A stretch of DNA of 36,447 nucleotides from positions 1-36,447 of the IMG/VR virus record IMGVR_UViG_3300043772_000322; one strand, written 5' to 3'. This document shows, in pieces, positions 35,460 through 36,447 of the stretch. The position numbers were made by a program, and so were the translations under genes. This DNA is from a virus. How positions within the stretch are numbered: position 1 is the first letter of the stretch; every line of letters begins with the position of its first letter. A model generated the notes under the pieces. The model did not search any database. It worked only from the letters and a program-made list of their open reading frames with translations, and had not been told where the DNA came from.

Positions 35460-36447
35460 TTACATTGTGCGGCTGGGCGGTTGCCGCATTCCGGTGGCGA
35501 CGGTCTCTTGCAGAGCCTTCGCCGTTTCCACGACGTTGGTGCGCTCTTTCTGCTGAATGCCAGCAAGCACCTCAACGGTCTTGGCGCGGGTCTCTTCCGC
35601 ACGCGCCAAGGTGTATTCTGTATTGGCCTGAGCCTGGCCAGCCTTGGCCTGCGCTTCCATCGCGGCGGCCTGTAGGTAAAGCGCCTGCGGATCGGGCTGC
35701 TGCGCGGCCTGCATTTCGGCCAACAGCTTCTCGCCTTCCTGCTCGGTCGGCTGGATGACGCCCATTTTGATCAGCTTGTCGCGGAAGTAAGCGCGCACCT
35801 CGCCGATGCCCTCGCCGTCCATGTTCATCATGGCCATCGATGTCAGCACCTGCTGCGTCTCAGGATCTGGCGCGATCTGGATCATGCCCAACAGCGCGCG
35901 AACCGTGGCGCTGCGCTTGGTGGCCGATGCCGGGCCGACATCCACAGCCACGTCAAACTTGGCGTTGGACAGGTCGTTTTCGTATTCGACTTCGCCGGTC
36001 TTGGGGTTGAGCATCGGTTTGCCGATTTCAATGCTGGACAACTCACCGCCGAGGCCCACCGACTTCATCTTGCGGCCAGGTTCGACCACGATGTCACGCG
36101 CCATCGACAGCCAGACCTCACCGCAACGCTTCACGGCTTTGGACATGTTCGACATGTAGATAAATGTCTGCATGTCCAGACGCTGCTGGATCAGTTCCAC
36201 GGCCTTGCCGCTGATGTTGGAGACGACCTCCTCGGCAGCATCGGGCTTGCCCAGCAGATCGCTCATGTCCTGCTCGGTGATCTGCAACAGGCCAGCCAGC
36301 GCAGGTGGGATCTGCGGCGGCTTGGTGTAGCCGACCGGGCCGGCAAGCGTCTCACCGCCATTGGCGTCGGTCACGGTGTTCAGGAGCAGGTAAGGATAGT
36401 TTCTGAGGTTGTCCTCGGACCACATCATTTCGTGGCCGGCGACCTGC
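35460..36447 (-). CDS. Portal protein, C-terminal part, split by the window end
   Basis: This continues the gene at 1-1342. It contains NLRNYPYLLLNTVTDANGGE, a wing/stem region (DMSDLLGKPDAAEEVVSNIS) and KRSATVRALLGMIQIAPDP. The C-terminal Ala/Gln/Glu-rich helix (LQAAAMEAQAKAGQAQANTE) would form the P22-like barrel. An in-frame ATG at 36428 is internal, not the start. The gene ends 25 bp before the scaffold start. Confidence 0.9.
   Translation of the reverse strand, partial: QVAGHEMMWSEDNLRNYPYLLLNTVTDANGGETLAGPVGYTKPPQIPPALAGLLQITEQDMSDLLGKPDAAEEVVSNISGKAVELIQQRLDMQTFIYMSNMSKAVKRCGEVWLSMARDIVVEPGRKMKSVGLGGELSSIEIGKPMLNPKTGEVEYENDLSNAKFDVAVDVGPASATKRSATVRALLGMIQIAPDPETQQVLTSMAMMNMDGEGIGEVRAYFRDKLIKMGVIQPTEQEGEKLLAEMQAAQQPDPQALYLQAAAMEAQAKAGQAQANTEYTLARAEETRAKTVEVLAGIQQKERTNVVETAKALQETVATGMRQPPSRTM
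36179..36447. repeat. Terminal direct repeat, right copy
   Basis: Counterpart of 1-269, inside the portal gene. It differs at 36306, 36315, 36360, 36378 and 36393, all silent third-position changes in the portal frame. Confidence 0.9.

Noticed and set aside
1-36447. CRISPR arrays, insertion sequences, tRNA or rRNA genes
   Set aside because: No regularly spaced direct repeats with unique spacers, no transposase and no RNA gene pattern was found by reading both strands.

Overview
The window is an essentially complete tailed-phage genome with P22-like (short-tailed) morphogenesis genes, opened inside its portal gene. The first 269 bases and the last 269 bases are the same sequence apart from five base changes. 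Joining the ends gives a circle of about 36,178 bp and restores one in-frame 686-residue portal gene across the join. The five mismatches all fall at third codon positions and are all synonymous, so the two ends probably come from closely related strain variants in one population. This suggests an environmental assembly. Gene content (a Pam3-gp28-type holin, DUF6378- and DUF6321-type proteins, high G+C, GGAGG ribosome binding sites) points to an alphaproteobacterial host, probably Rhodobacterales. That is an inference. No integrase, transposase, partition gene or CRISPR array was seen.

Layout. A divergent control region at 11344-11476 separates a leftward Cro-like repressor gene from a rightward operon. 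Leftward from the repressor (11343 to 5946) lie the replication and recombination genes: DUF6378, RuvC-like resolvase, RecE-like exonuclease, a single-strand-binding protein ending in an SSB-like acidic tail, and a primase-helicase. After two small genes and a dense cluster of CCTCACC/GGTGAGG repeats comes the packaging and head block: small terminase, a large protein between the two terminase genes, large terminase and portal. Across the join it continues with scaffold, P22-type coat, small basic proteins, tail factors (gp4- and gp10-like), a knob-bearing needle candidate, virion lysozyme, GNAT enzyme, three ejection proteins, a tailspike with a P22-like head-binding domain, a second receptor-binding-type protein and a lysis cassette (M15 endolysin, holin, Rz/Rz1 spanins). 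A metallophosphoesterase ends this block at 16615.

The rightward operon (11477 to 16519) is a chain of very small, tightly overlapping early genes. It includes an Rmf/CrpP-like protein, a C5 cytosine methyltransferase whose interior carries a second 309-codon frame, an OB-fold/winged-helix protein, a Lar-type anti-restriction protein and an HNH-AP2 endonuclease. A second HNH gene with three zinc knuckles sits backwards in the head operon.

The least ordinary signals are (i) a candidate small RNA at 8835-8935 with a CCUCC-type loop resembling the alphaproteobacterial cuckoo/CcsR RNAs; (ii) the overprinted frame in the methyltransferase; (iii) two copies of one promoter/leader module, at 11431-11467 (+) and 6379-6415 (-); (iv) the repeat cluster before the terminase genes; (v) a branched inverted-repeat structure at 16531-16617 where the two transcription units meet. 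No stretch over 300 bases lacks a gene.
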